A stretch of DNA of 64,000 bases, taken from assembly GCF_003584105.1 (NCBI RefSeq), contig NZ_QXFO01000006.1, positions 235,235 to 299,234 of the forward strand, read 5' to 3'. Shown here piece by piece: positions 9,998 through 18,465 of the stretch. The translations under genes and the position numbers were made by a program. This DNA comes from Flagellimonas taeanensis (GTDB taxonomy: Bacteria > Bacteroidota > Bacteroidia > Flavobacteriales > Flavobacteriaceae). The notes beneath the pieces are model-generated. The model saw only the letters and a list, made by a program, of their open reading frames with translations. It ran no database searches and was not told where the DNA came from. The first letter of the stretch is position 1. Each line of letters begins with the position of its first letter.

Positions 9998-11338
9998 TCA
10001 ACTTTCAAAATATTCAATGTTTTCGGTCACCTTGTTCCTATCGATCAAAATAGATTGAATGGCTATGATTTCCTCGACCAATTTAGAGACACCTCCTCCT
10101 GCCGCTGGGCCATTGGTATATAGAGTTTCCACCTCATTTACCAATTGGATGGCCTCTTCCCTTGTCTTTGTCTTGGCAGCTACACGCAATCGCACCTCTT
10201 GAGGCTCTATGTTGGGAATATCCTCCTTAAAAAGACTGTTGACCCCAATCATATCAAATAAAACATCCGCTGTATCCAAATTCGTGTCCCTAAGCCGTTG
10301 CTTCATGATTTGGATAGCCAAGTTGGCCCGTTCAATGGCATAACTCCCCCCGTAGCTTATCTGGGCATCTGCCCTATAGCCATCACGATAGCCAATGGAT
10401 GCCTTTAATTTTCCCGTCAGAGGTTTTCCAGTGGCACCCGAAACTTGAATCTTATCTTTTTCCAATTCCTGAAATGTAACCCCAGAAAAGTCTGCGACCA
10501 CATCCGGCGTCAGATATTCGGAAGGATCATGGACCTCGTACAACAACTGTTCCTTGCAGGTTCCTGTGGTCACCATTCCCCCAGAATCTTTTAACTTGCC
10601 TATGTAAAAAGAACCCTCTTCCATAATTTCTGCAAAGGGAAAACCTAGATTTCCTAAATCCGGCACTTGTTTTTTTACCCCATCGGCAAAATAGCCCCCG
10701 CATACCTGTCCTGCACATTCCATTAAATGGCCCAGGGCCGTACCCTTGCCCAATAGGGGATAATTGTCCAAGGACCATCCAAATTCGTATATGATAGGTG
10801 CCAAGAAGAGAGCTGGATCGGCAACCCTACCAGTGAGGATGACATCCGCCCCACCCTTTAAGGCCGATAAAATTCCCGTTACGCCCAAATAGGCATTTGC
10901 AGAAATGATTTCGTCCATTACAGTTGAAATAGCATCGCCGCTCTCCAAAAAGGTATGTGAACCGTAATCAAGCAAGGATATCACATCATCACCGGATACG
11001 GCCGCTATCTTAATTTTTTCCAGTCCCAGTTCTTTGGCCAAGGTGGCGGTTCTCTTCGCTGCTGCTGTTGGATTGGCAGCTCCCATATTGCTGATCAGCT
11101 TCACTTTCTTCCCTGCGCAGATCGGCAGGCAGGCCCTCATCCTATTTTCCAACAATGGATCATAGCCAAGGTCTGGGTTTTGTAATTTTTGTAATTGTGC
11201 CAATGCTATGGTGCGCTCTGCCAAACATTCAAAGACGATATAATCCAAATTCCCCTTTTCTATCAAATCCACAGCGGGTTCGATCCGGTCTCCCGAATAC
11301 CCTGCCCCCGATCCTATACGAATGGTTTTTTTTGGCAT
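9998..11338 (-). CDS. AtuA (DUF1446) family protein
   Basis: About 446 residues from ATG 11336-11338; a TTG six bases upstream is an alternative. Conserved features include the N-terminal IRIGSGAGYSGDRIEPAVDL, SNMGAANPTAA, ALKGGADVILTGRVADPA and the late GGSYAIERANL. These are hallmarks of the AtuA/DUF1446 family. It is cytoplasmic, with no membrane segments. The gene sits between a CitMHS transporter and the small AtuA C-terminal-like gene with spacings of only a few bases. This points to a shared pathway that imports and breaks down an organic acid released by the esterases. The chemistry of the family is not firmly known. Confidence 0.88.
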   Translation of the reverse strand: MPKKTIRIGSGAGYSGDRIEPAVDLIEKGNLDYIVFECLAERTIALAQLQKLQNPDLGYDPLLENRMRACLPICAGKKVKLISNMGAANPTAAAKRTATLAKELGLEKIKIAAVSGDDVISLLDYGSHTFLESGDAISTVMDEIISANAYLGVTGILSALKGGADVILTGRVADPALFLAPIIYEFGWSLDNYPLLGKGTALGHLMECAGQVCGGYFADGVKKQVPDLGNLGFPFAEIMEEGSFYIGKLKDSGGMVTTGTCKEQLLYEVHDPSEYLTPDVVADFSGVTFQELEKDKIQVSGATGKPLTGKLKASIGYRDGYRADAQISYGGSYAIERANLAIQIMKQRLRDTNLDTADVLFDMIGVNSLFKEDIPNIEPQEVRLRVAAKTKTREEAIQLVNEVETLYTNGPAAGGGVSKLVEEIIAIQSILIDRNKVTENIEYFES

Positions 11339-11346
11339 GATCAATT

Positions 11347-12648
11347 TTATATGGGGATAGTCCCTATTAGAATGGATACGATGGTCATAACGATGGTCAC
11401 GCTAAAAGCATATTTGAAAGTGAACCGTTGGTGTTCCGCCAAATCCACCTTTGCCAAACCAATGAGCAAGAATGTAGTGGCCGTCAATGGACTCAAGGGA
11501 AACCCAGTGGTCATTTGCCCTAAAATAGCGGCCTGCCCCACCTTAATGGGTTCCACATTGAACTGACCAGCAACTTCCGACAGTACCGGTAGAAATCCAA
11601 AATAGAAGGAATCTGGATCAAAAACAAAGCTCAAGGGCATGCTGGTCAACGCCATTAAAACGGGTATTTGCTCCCCGGCCCCTGCAGGAATGACATTGGC
11701 CATGGCAGTGGCCATTTCAGCAATCATACCAGATTCGGTCATGATACCCATAAAGACACCGGCCGCCAATAGTATACTTGCCATCAATAGTGAGGCCTTT
11801 GCATGCGAATCTATTCGAGAGGCTTGCTCTTTTAGGTCCGGATAATTCACCATTAAGGCTATAATGGTCCCCAACATAAATGGTAGTGCCGGGGGAACAA
11901 TGCCCATGATCAGAAATACGATCACCGCAATGGTCAACACGATATTGAACCAGAACAATCTTGGTCTTCTTAGGCGCATTTCCTCTTTGGAAACTGTACG
12001 TTGATAGCTCTTGCCCTTGACATGCATGGAATCCAACCGAAGCCTTTTGGCCTCCTTGGACCCCAAATACCACGCAATGGCCAAAACGAACAATATTCCG
12101 AATAGTTGGGGTATTATAACAGGGGTATACAATTCCGTTATATCAACCTGTAATGCCGTAGCTGCCCTAATGGTTGGACCTCCCCATGGGACCAAGTTCA
12201 TGGTCCCGGCCCCAAGGGCAACAACACATGCCAAAACCCTATTATCCATCTTCAGCTCCTCAAAAAGGGGCAACATGGCTGGGATGGCAACCAAAAAAGT
12301 GACCGCTCCAGAACCGTCCAAGTGAACAATCATCGACAATACGGCAGTACCTATGGTAATTTTAACTGGATTGCGCCCCACCAACCTAAGGATGGTATTG
12401 ATGATCGGGTCGAACATCCCGGCATCCGTCAAAACGCCAAAAAACAGGATAGCGAAGACGAACATGGCGACCACCGGGGCAATATTCTTGATTCCCTGTA
12501 AGGCAAAATCAGCGGTATCCAAACCAAACCCAGCAACCATTGAGCCGATGAGGGGCACAAGGATCAAAGCGGAGAGGGCACTGACCTTTTTGGAGAGAAT
12601 CAGTGCCAGCAATACTGCCGTTATCGCTATTCCAGCAAAGAGAATCAA
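11347..12648 (-). CDS. CitMHS-family organic-acid (citrate-type) transporter
   Basis: 433 residues and about 11-12 hydrophobic segments spread along the chain. The motif HLDGSGAVTFLVAIPAMLPL and the segment NLVPWGGPTIRAATAL are typical of the citrate-Mg2+:H+/citrate-Ca2+:H+ symporter family. It should import a di- or tricarboxylate across the inner membrane with a proton. The start appears to be TTG at 12646-12648, overlapping the TGA stop of the upstream carboxylesterase (shared bases TTGA), which suggests translational coupling. Its place between an esterase and the AtuA genes suggests that the substrate is an ester-derived acid rather than citrate itself, which is inference. Confidence 0.9.
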   Translation of the reverse strand: MILFAGIAITAVLLALILSKKVSALSALILVPLIGSMVAGFGLDTADFALQGIKNIAPVVAMFVFAILFFGVLTDAGMFDPIINTILRLVGRNPVKITIGTAVLSMIVHLDGSGAVTFLVAIPAMLPLFEELKMDNRVLACVVALGAGTMNLVPWGGPTIRAATALQVDITELYTPVIIPQLFGILFVLAIAWYLGSKEAKRLRLDSMHVKGKSYQRTVSKEEMRLRRPRLFWFNIVLTIAVIVFLIMGIVPPALPFMLGTIIALMVNYPDLKEQASRIDSHAKASLLMASILLAAGVFMGIMTESGMIAEMATAMANVIPAGAGEQIPVLMALTSMPLSFVFDPDSFYFGFLPVLSEVAGQFNVEPIKVGQAAILGQMTTGFPLSPLTATTFLLIGLAKVDLAEHQRFTFKYAFSVTIVMTIVSILIGTIPI

Positions 12649-14273
12649 TTCTTATAGACTTTGTCTAAAAAATTATAGCGTGCATCATTTGATGCCTTGA
12701 TCAACTTACTCTCCGTATCGATGATCATCACCGGGGGGTTGCTTTCGTTTGCTTTGGCTGCATCCCAAATGGGAAGTTCGCCTCCGTTGGGGTCTCCAGT
12801 TTTAATGAAGTTCGCAAAAAATTGCTGCATGGTCCCGGAAGCTTTATAATCCTCGGCAGTCCATGCATAATCGTCCACGAGATGCAAATTGCCCATGGCA
12901 TATTCAATTTCTGCGGCATGCGGTGCTCCAATCGGTTTGGGCATTTGAGGGGCATTGGAATCTTTTTGCACCGTTCCCCCGGCCAATCCCGAAACGAGGT
13001 TTTGGTCCCGCAATGGGGGGCGTACTTTGCTGTACAAATAGCGATATACCGGTTGATTTGAGTTTTTACGGTGCAGATCGAACCATTTCCAGGTACTGTA
13101 GGCAATGAAGCTATCGGAGGCCAAATCGGTCGCCGCCCATTGGACCTCTGTGGGCGTATCATGGGGATAGAGATCCAATACTTCCTGATGATCATTTGGA
13201 TAGTTTTGTTTTACCTTTTCAACAAAAGTCTCCTTTGTGATCGGACCTTGCGTAAATGCCATGCCAGGTATTTCGGCCGAATTCCAGCCTACCAATAGAG
13301 GTACCTGGGCCTGTTGCTGTGAAGCAAAAATTTCGGGCAATGGCTTAGGGAGCAGATAGCCATCAATGACCATGGGAAACCCGAACCGTTTGGAATCATT
13401 GTACTTTTCATAGATTTCCCGCGTACTGAGTTTCCTTAGTGCGGCAATATTGGCCACGCCTGCATTTTCAAGAAATTGGATTCCCTGCTTTTCGGCCTCC
13501 GCCAATGAAACAGGAGCCATGGTTGGTGAAATCGCAGCACCGCTCTCCCCTATCGCACCTGCGATCAGTCCTTTGGACAAGGGGGAGGCCATCTGGACGC
13601 TCACTCCGATAGAACCAGCGGATTCTCCCGCTATGGTCACTTTTTTGGGGTCTCCACCAAAAGCGGATATGTTGTCCTGTACCCATTGTAGCGCCATGTT
13701 TTGATCCAATTGACCATAATTTCCAGACGCTTTGTACGGTGCCTCTGCGGTCAACTCTGGATGTGCCAAGTTTCCAAATATGTTCAGGCGATAGTTAGTG
13801 GTCACCACCACAATGCCTTTTTTGGCCATACTCTCACCATCGTAACGGTATTCCGAGGCATCTCCTGCCACATTGCCTCCACCATAGAAATATACCAATA
13901 CTGGGAGGTCCTTATCATTTTGTTTGGCCGGCGTCCATACATTAAGGTAAAGACAGTCTTCGCTCAACCCATTGGATCGGGATTTCATATCCCCGAATAC
14001 CATGGCCTGTACCGGACGCGGACCAAATTCTTTGGTTTCCTTGATCCCTTCCCAGGCGTCCAAGGGCTGGGGAGCCTTCCATCGCAATTCACCCACCGGG
14101 GGCTTTGCAAAGGGAACCCCAAAATATTTTTGGATGCCCGTATGGGTATCGTAAAGCCCCTCTATAGTTCCTTTCTTCAGTTCTACTTGTACCGGAAAAG
14201 CATTGATAGTCTGTGCAGAAACGGTAATGCAAAACCCGTGTAGTATCAATAAGATTGCAGCTAATTTTTTCAT
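12645..14273 (-). CDS. Secreted type-B carboxylesterase (pNB-esterase/cholinesterase family)
   Basis: 542 residues with a signal peptide ending TVSAQ (about residue 21). Family signatures are SEDCLYLNVWTP, the oxyanion loop FYGGGN and the nucleophile elbow GESAGS (Ser218). Further on are a plausible acidic residue in NSAEIPG and a histidine in GAPHAAEIEY. Such enzymes hydrolyse carboxylic esters of many kinds. It is the first gene of the operon with CitMHS, AtuA and the second esterase, and is divergent from the Nudix-type regulator with a strong palindrome in between. It probably acts in the periplasm to release an acid for the transporter encoded next. Confidence 0.92.
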   Translation of the reverse strand: MKKLAAILLILHGFCITVSAQTINAFPVQVELKKGTIEGLYDTHTGIQKYFGVPFAKPPVGELRWKAPQPLDAWEGIKETKEFGPRPVQAMVFGDMKSRSNGLSEDCLYLNVWTPAKQNDKDLPVLVYFYGGGNVAGDASEYRYDGESMAKKGIVVVTTNYRLNIFGNLAHPELTAEAPYKASGNYGQLDQNMALQWVQDNISAFGGDPKKVTIAGESAGSIGVSVQMASPLSKGLIAGAIGESGAAISPTMAPVSLAEAEKQGIQFLENAGVANIAALRKLSTREIYEKYNDSKRFGFPMVIDGYLLPKPLPEIFASQQQAQVPLLVGWNSAEIPGMAFTQGPITKETFVEKVKQNYPNDHQEVLDLYPHDTPTEVQWAATDLASDSFIAYSTWKWFDLHRKNSNQPVYRYLYSKVRPPLRDQNLVSGLAGGTVQKDSNAPQMPKPIGAPHAAEIEYAMGNLHLVDDYAWTAEDYKASGTMQQFFANFIKTGDPNGGELPIWDAAKANESNPPVMIIDTESKLIKASNDARYNFLDKVYKN

Positions 14274-14290
14274 GTGCGTTTATTAGTTCG

Positions 14291-14315
14291 TTATTGTAAC
14301 AAGTTGTTACAATAA
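14291..14315. promoter_or_regulatory. Perfect 25-bp palindromic operator
   Basis: Half-site TTATTGTAACAA, a central G at 14303, then the exact reverse complement of the half-site. It lies in the 60-bp gap between the divergent esterase operon and the Nudix-winged-helix regulator gene. The size, symmetry and place fit an operator for the adjacent regulator, overlapping promoters on both sides. The palindrome is seen directly; the pairing with the regulator is inferred. Confidence 0.8.
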
Positions 14316-14333
14316 TACTTTGTTTTTTCGACT

Positions 14334-15098
14334 TTGTATGCTTTATTTACAAAAAACTACAATTTGGACAGCGAAAAGCATTTAACTAGCCTCAACAAAG
14401 AGGACTATCTTCCCCATATCGCGTTTGATTCTGTCATCTTCGGTTTCAATGGAAAGGATTTAAAGATATTAGTATTGGAGTATCAAAATACCGGCCTATT
14501 TGCATTGCCTGGGGGATTTCTGGGACGAAACGAAAGTTTGGAAGAAGCGGTGGCCAATGGGGTAAAACAGCGAACTGGAATCAACAACCTGTACCTAGAA
14601 CAGTTTCACACCTTTAGTAATCCCGGTCGGGCCAACCCTGAGGCAATGAAACAAATACTGGAAATGAATGGAATGAACATCAAGGCCCATGATTGGTTAT
14701 TGGACCGATTTATATCCGTTGCCTATTATGCCCTTATCAATTTTGAAGAAGTGAATCCGGTCCCAGATGCCCTGGCAGACAGCATTGATTGGTATTCCCT
14801 AAACAAACTTCCCCCATTAATGATGGACCATGAGGAAATTGTTCAAAAAGCACTCGACACCCTGCGTGACAATTTGGACAGAAAATTGCTTGGCATGAAC
14901 TTGTTGCCCGAAAAATTCACCATGAAGGAATTGCAAAACTTCTATGAGGGTATTTACGGAGAACCGTTAAAGCGCACTGCATTTCAAAGAAGAATGTTGG
15001 CCACGAACACCTTGGAGCGCCATGAAAAAAGATATAACGGGGGTGCACATAAGGCCCCTTACCTTTACAGTTTTAAGGCGCCATTGAAAAAGAAATAA
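14334..15098 (+). CDS. Nudix-winged-helix transcriptional regulator (NrtR/AraR-like)
   Basis: About 254 residues; the start is uncertain (TTG at 14334, or TTG at codon 11). The N-terminal half is a Nudix fold with a recognisable box region, LPGGFLGRNESLEEAVANG followed by VKQRTG. The catalytic REUXEE part is replaced by NGVKQR, so it probably binds but does not hydrolyse its ligand. The C-terminal 80 residues (MKELQNFYEGIYGEPL, RTAFQRRML) fit the winged helix of NrtR-type regulators. In Bacteroidota, such proteins control sugar or cofactor genes with a nucleotide-sugar-like or ADP-ribose-like effector. It probably regulates the divergent esterase-CitMHS-AtuA operon through the palindrome at 14291. 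Confidence 0.88.
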   Translation: MYALFTKNYNLDSEKHLTSLNKEDYLPHIAFDSVIFGFNGKDLKILVLEYQNTGLFALPGGFLGRNESLEEAVANGVKQRTGINNLYLEQFHTFSNPGRANPEAMKQILEMNGMNIKAHDWLLDRFISVAYYALINFEEVNPVPDALADSIDWYSLNKLPPLMMDHEEIVQKALDTLRDNLDRKLLGMNLLPEKFTMKELQNFYEGIYGEPLKRTAFQRRMLATNTLERHEKRYNGGAHKAPYLYSFKAPLKKK

Positions 15099-15414
15099 GC
15101 TAGGCCAAAAGTTGATTGCCATCAAGAGCATGGTTTTAATTGATGTTAGATAGAGATATAAAAAACTGAAAATCATGACATTAACAGTGATTTGGTTTTG
15201 CTTGAAAAGGTTAAGTCGGAGTGAATGGATCATCGACAAAATCTTATTTGTTTGAAACCACTGCTATCTTGAAGATAATTCCATTATGGACACGAAAAGC
15301 AAAAAACAACTTTTGAACACAAATCTTATGTGTTTAAACTTCGATAAAAACAGTAATAATCTATTCTCTATTTAAAATTATTTCTCAATCCATAGACCTG
15401 TCCATAGTCTAACC
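15099..15414. other. Intergenic stretch without recognised gene
   Basis: About 316 bases between the Nudix regulator and the decayed DUF4440 gene. It is AT-rich, with short frames only on both strands. I see no RNA gene, strong hairpin or repeat shared with other parts of the window. Confidence 0.6.
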
Positions 15415-15851
15415 CTAATTCAAAACTATGGTTGATGATTGCCTTGCCGCCAAAAGCCAACCCCTATCGCTGGATATCCAAATATTCGTGAATCTCCTTG
15501 GTATCCATTGATTTTCATCTGTGGTCATACTCGGTGGTTGCTGCAACTCCTTTCCCATAACCACGGTAACATTGGCATTAAAGGTTATTCTCTCGATGAT
15601 TCGTTTTACCTTGGGAAATTTATGTCCATTTTCCATTAGTGCGACTATCTCCTTGGAGTCAATATTTTTCCTTTGGTATTGTTCACAACATAATCAGGAG
15701 ACCAAATATCCAACAATGCGGCTGTATCCCCTTCGTCCAGCAATTTCGTCCACTGTTTTTCCAATTTTCGAATTTCCATTTCATCCTTCGACTGCCCGTA
15801 GGTAAGGCATACCATCAACAGTAACAGTGTAAGGGAACTTATCTTTTTCAT
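15415..15851 (-). pseudogene. Frameshifted DUF4440/SnoaL-like exported protein
   Basis: The first half starts at ATG 15849-15851 with a signal peptide (LLLLMVCLTYGQ), then EIRKLEKQWTKLLDEGDTAA, typical of DUF4440/SnoaL-like proteins. That frame stops soon after NNTKGKI at a TAG near 15645. The family's continuation (SKEIVALMENGHKF ... DENQWIPRRFTNIW) is present in another frame and runs to 15415. Adding one A to the A5 run around 15670-15674 restores a single frame of about 146 residues. So this is either a one-base deletion pseudogene or an assembly error in a homopolymer. The role of the intact family member is unknown. Confidence 0.7.
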
Positions 15852-15910
15852 TGTCATAAGGTTAAATCCATATTTTGCATAAGCAACACCAATTATCTTT
15901 AAAAGATAAA

Positions 15911-16780
15911 TTATTTCTTGAAAGAATCTGATATAAAGGTCATAAAGTCGGGCAATATTCCACGCCAATAGGTCCAATCATGGGCACCATTTTGAATTCT
16001 GAACTCATGCTCCAGACCCTTGGCCTTCAGCACGGTATGCAACATTACATTGTTGGACGACAAATGATCATCATCACCACAGCTTATGTACCATTTTATG
16101 TTTTGTTCCGCATCCTTAGGTTGGTTTTCAAAAAATGATATCACATCATAAGGTTTGTACCAATCCATCAATATCTTTTCACTGACATTCGGATACCTTC
16201 CTTTCAGGTATTGGGAATCATATTTTCTTACCGCTCCGCTCAAAGCGCAGGCCACCGAGAATTCTTCCGGTTGGTGAACGGCATATTGGATCACGGCCAC
16301 ACCCCCCAAGGAAGCCCCGGCAATGGCCTTGCTATCCCTATCTTTACGGCATCGATAGTTTTGTTCGATATGTGGAATGAATTCCTTGAAAAAGAAATCC
16401 TCAAAATCAAAATCGCCTTCGGGATCATTAAAATAACTGATTCTCTTTGCTCCATAGTTGGCATCCGGTGTCACCACTATCATTGGCACTATATCTCCAT
16501 TTGCGATGGCATTGTCCAAGTAATGCTTCAATTCCCCATAATAGAGCCAAGACCGATGATCTGGAACCGTGTTTCGAGGTCCAGCGGGATGCAACAGATA
16601 TAGAACCGGATAGGTCCTATCGGAAGTATCATAACCCTGTGGCAAATAAATGGAATAGTGTCGTTCTTTCTTTAGAATGGAGCTTTCAAGAGTCTTGGCT
16701 TCATAAACCTTTCCTTGATTTTGGGCATTTACAGACAAAGTATTCCATAAAATGACCCCTAGAACAATAAAATATCTCAT
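15911..16780 (-). CDS. Secreted Fes-type alpha/beta hydrolase (esterase family)
   Basis: 289 residues, signal peptide ending SVNAQ (about residue 20). Fold markers are YPVLYLLHPAG, the nucleophile elbow GASLGG (Ser157), a late DDD (residues in GDDDHLSS) and the C-terminal histidine in NGAHDWTYW, which resembles enterochelin-esterase/feruloyl-esterase proteins. It should hydrolyse an ester outside the cytoplasm. It lies upstream of the broken DUF4440 gene on the same strand, 59 bases away, and seems not to belong to the AtuA operon. It is a distant paralogue of the esterase at 8640-9668. Confidence 0.86.
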   Translation of the reverse strand: MRYFIVLGVILWNTLSVNAQNQGKVYEAKTLESSILKKERHYSIYLPQGYDTSDRTYPVLYLLHPAGPRNTVPDHRSWLYYGELKHYLDNAIANGDIVPMIVVTPDANYGAKRISYFNDPEGDFDFEDFFFKEFIPHIEQNYRCRKDRDSKAIAGASLGGVAVIQYAVHQPEEFSVACALSGAVRKYDSQYLKGRYPNVSEKILMDWYKPYDVISFFENQPKDAEQNIKWYISCGDDDHLSSNNVMLHTVLKAKGLEHEFRIQNGAHDWTYWRGILPDFMTFISDSFKK

Positions 16781-16864
16781 ATTAAATGGTATAAGTTGAC
16801 TATTTGTTGGTCGATAAGTGTGCGTGCTTTAAATTGATAAATCCAGATTAGCATCCAGATACAT

Positions 16865-17254
16865 TCAATCTGCAATCCTATTGTTCTTGTCAAAAGACAT
16901 AAAGAAATTGATCCAAATGTTTCTTGAAATCCTTAAAATCACGGGTAATGCCAAGATCATTACTACCACAATTGCACAATAGGTCGTAATTAAGCTTAAA
17001 TCAAAAATAAGAAATCCGAACACAAATGTTGCAATGGCAAAAACTAGGCCCACAGGATAGCTTACATACATAGCACCGTAAAAAAAGGAAGGTTCTATCT
17101 TATACTTCGTTTTACAGTGGCTGCATCTTTCTTTCATTTTCAATGTACTGTGCAATCTATAAGGATTTGGTTCCTCATACATACTTTCATTTTGACAAAC
17201 AGGACATTTACCAGTAAAAACACTATAGACCTTTGTACCCTCAAAAATTTCCAT
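16865..17254 (-). CDS. DUF983 family zinc-ribbon membrane protein
   Basis: 129 residues. Two CxxC pairs (Cys17/Cys20 in GKCPVC, Cys44/Cys47 in ERCSHC) form a probable zinc ribbon. Two hydrophobic helices follow (YPVGLVFAIATFVFGFLIF and TTYCAIVVVMILALPVIL). This is the DUF983 architecture, a small inner-membrane protein of unknown function common in Bacteroidota and alphaproteobacteria. It is divergent from the AraC-type regulator. Nothing in the sequence tells its partner. Confidence 0.82.
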   Translation of the reverse strand: MEIFEGTKVYSVFTGKCPVCQNESMYEEPNPYRLHSTLKMKERCSHCKTKYKIEPSFFYGAMYVSYPVGLVFAIATFVFGFLIFDLSLITTYCAIVVVMILALPVILRISRNIWINFFMSFDKNNRIAD

Positions 17255-17378
17255 AATCAGTTTTTAAAAATGGTAACCTTTTTAATTTAAATAACAAAGG
17301 TAAAAACGAAAACATTTTTAGTCTTATACAATACTCTCCATTATTTGTACATTTAGGACATTTACATGCAATAAATCC

Positions 17379-18260
17379 ATGATTCCAATTTTAAACATAT
17401 CGGAGTTTGAAAAAAAGATACGCTCAAATGAGGTATACAGCAATGAACTGGGAAAGCACCTGATGAACAACAGCGATATAGTCCGTACGGCCCATAAACA
17501 TGATTTTTTCTTATGCGTCCTTTTTACCAAGGGAAGAGGTACGCATGAAATTGATTTCAACAATTATGACCTTGGCCCAGGGAGTGTGTTTTTCTTAAAA
17601 CCCGGCCAAACCCATTTATGGAAATTTGACAGCGAGCCAGAGGGTTTCATATTTTTCCACACAAGGGATTTCTTTGAAATTGGCTTTTCGGATACCAAAC
17701 TTGAACAATTTCCTTTTTACTTTTCCAACGAAAATCCACCAAACCTTCACATAAATTATGATAATCTTGAACAACTCAAGATACGGTTTGCCGAATTGAA
17801 TTCCGAATACTATAGGAACCTACCCTTTAAAGAACAAAAGTTACAGAGCTTAATAAGACTAATCTATATTGACCTGACCCGCTTATATTCCTCATTTGAA
17901 TCGCACAATATTATAGCTTCAACAACCTATCTCAATACACTAAGAAACTTGGAAACCTTGATCCAAAAAAATTATCGCAAGGAAAAAACGGTGCGGTATT
18001 ATGCGGAAAGACTTAACATCACTACAAAGCATTTGAACAGAATCACCATGGCCTCCATTGGCAAGTCGCCCTCAGAACTAATCCAAGAACGTTTATTATT
18101 GGAAGCCAAACGACTCTTGGTACATTCAGAAAATTCTTTAGTAAATATCTCTGATTTTCTGGGCTTTAAGGATTATGCCCATTTCTCTAAAGTTTTTAAA
18201 GTCAAAGCAGGATCCACACCAACAGATTTTAGAAAGAAATACAAAAGTTCAGTTACATGA
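17379..18260 (+). CDS. AraC-family transcriptional regulator
   Basis: 293 residues. The N-terminal half is a cupin-like sensor (HDFFLCVLFTKGRGTHEIDF, GSVFFLKPGQTHLW). The C-terminal 100 residues hold the double helix-turn-helix (VRYYAERLNITTKHLNRIT and SLVNISDFLGFKDYAHFSKV, ending with FKVKAGSTPTDFRKKY). It is cytoplasmic and probably activates a nearby gene after binding a small molecule. The likely targets are the divergent DUF983 gene or the esterase beyond it, but I see no clear operator. The stop codon falls in the first bases of a 124-bp repeat shared with 45585-45708. Confidence 0.92.
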   Translation: MIPILNISEFEKKIRSNEVYSNELGKHLMNNSDIVRTAHKHDFFLCVLFTKGRGTHEIDFNNYDLGPGSVFFLKPGQTHLWKFDSEPEGFIFFHTRDFFEIGFSDTKLEQFPFYFSNENPPNLHINYDNLEQLKIRFAELNSEYYRNLPFKEQKLQSLIRLIYIDLTRLYSSFESHNIIASTTYLNTLRNLETLIQKNYRKEKTVRYYAERLNITTKHLNRITMASIGKSPSELIQERLLLEAKRLLVHSENSLVNISDFLGFKDYAHFSKVFKVKAGSTPTDFRKKYKSSVT

Positions 18261-18380
18261 CTGGAAGAAAGCGTTACTTACAACATTCTAACAATCAATA
18301 TTTTAAACCACTCTAAAAAACTGATTAACCGAACTCTAAACTGTCCATAAAACAGCACATTCAGTGGCAAAACTTATTGA
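18257..18380 (+). repeat. Dispersed 124-bp repeat, copy 1
   Basis: This stretch matches 45585-45708 in the same orientation with no gaps and about 19 mismatches by hand count (about 85 percent). The best block contains CTGATTAACCGAACTCTAAA. It begins in the stop codon of the AraC gene and fills most of the gap to the convergent DUF3137 gene. No open frame runs through both copies, so it looks non-coding or a remnant. Confidence 0.75.
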
Positions 18381-18465
18381 TTTTTTTTACAAGGTAAGAA
18401 TAAGAATAATTAGCCTAGTTCGACCAATTACCGAATAGAATCAATTTTGACCAATAAAATATCAT

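Noticed and set aside
14310..14324. Possible Bacteroidota -7 box (TACTTTG) before the Nudix regulator
   Set aside because: The spacing inside the box is one base short and no convincing -33 element is at the right distance.
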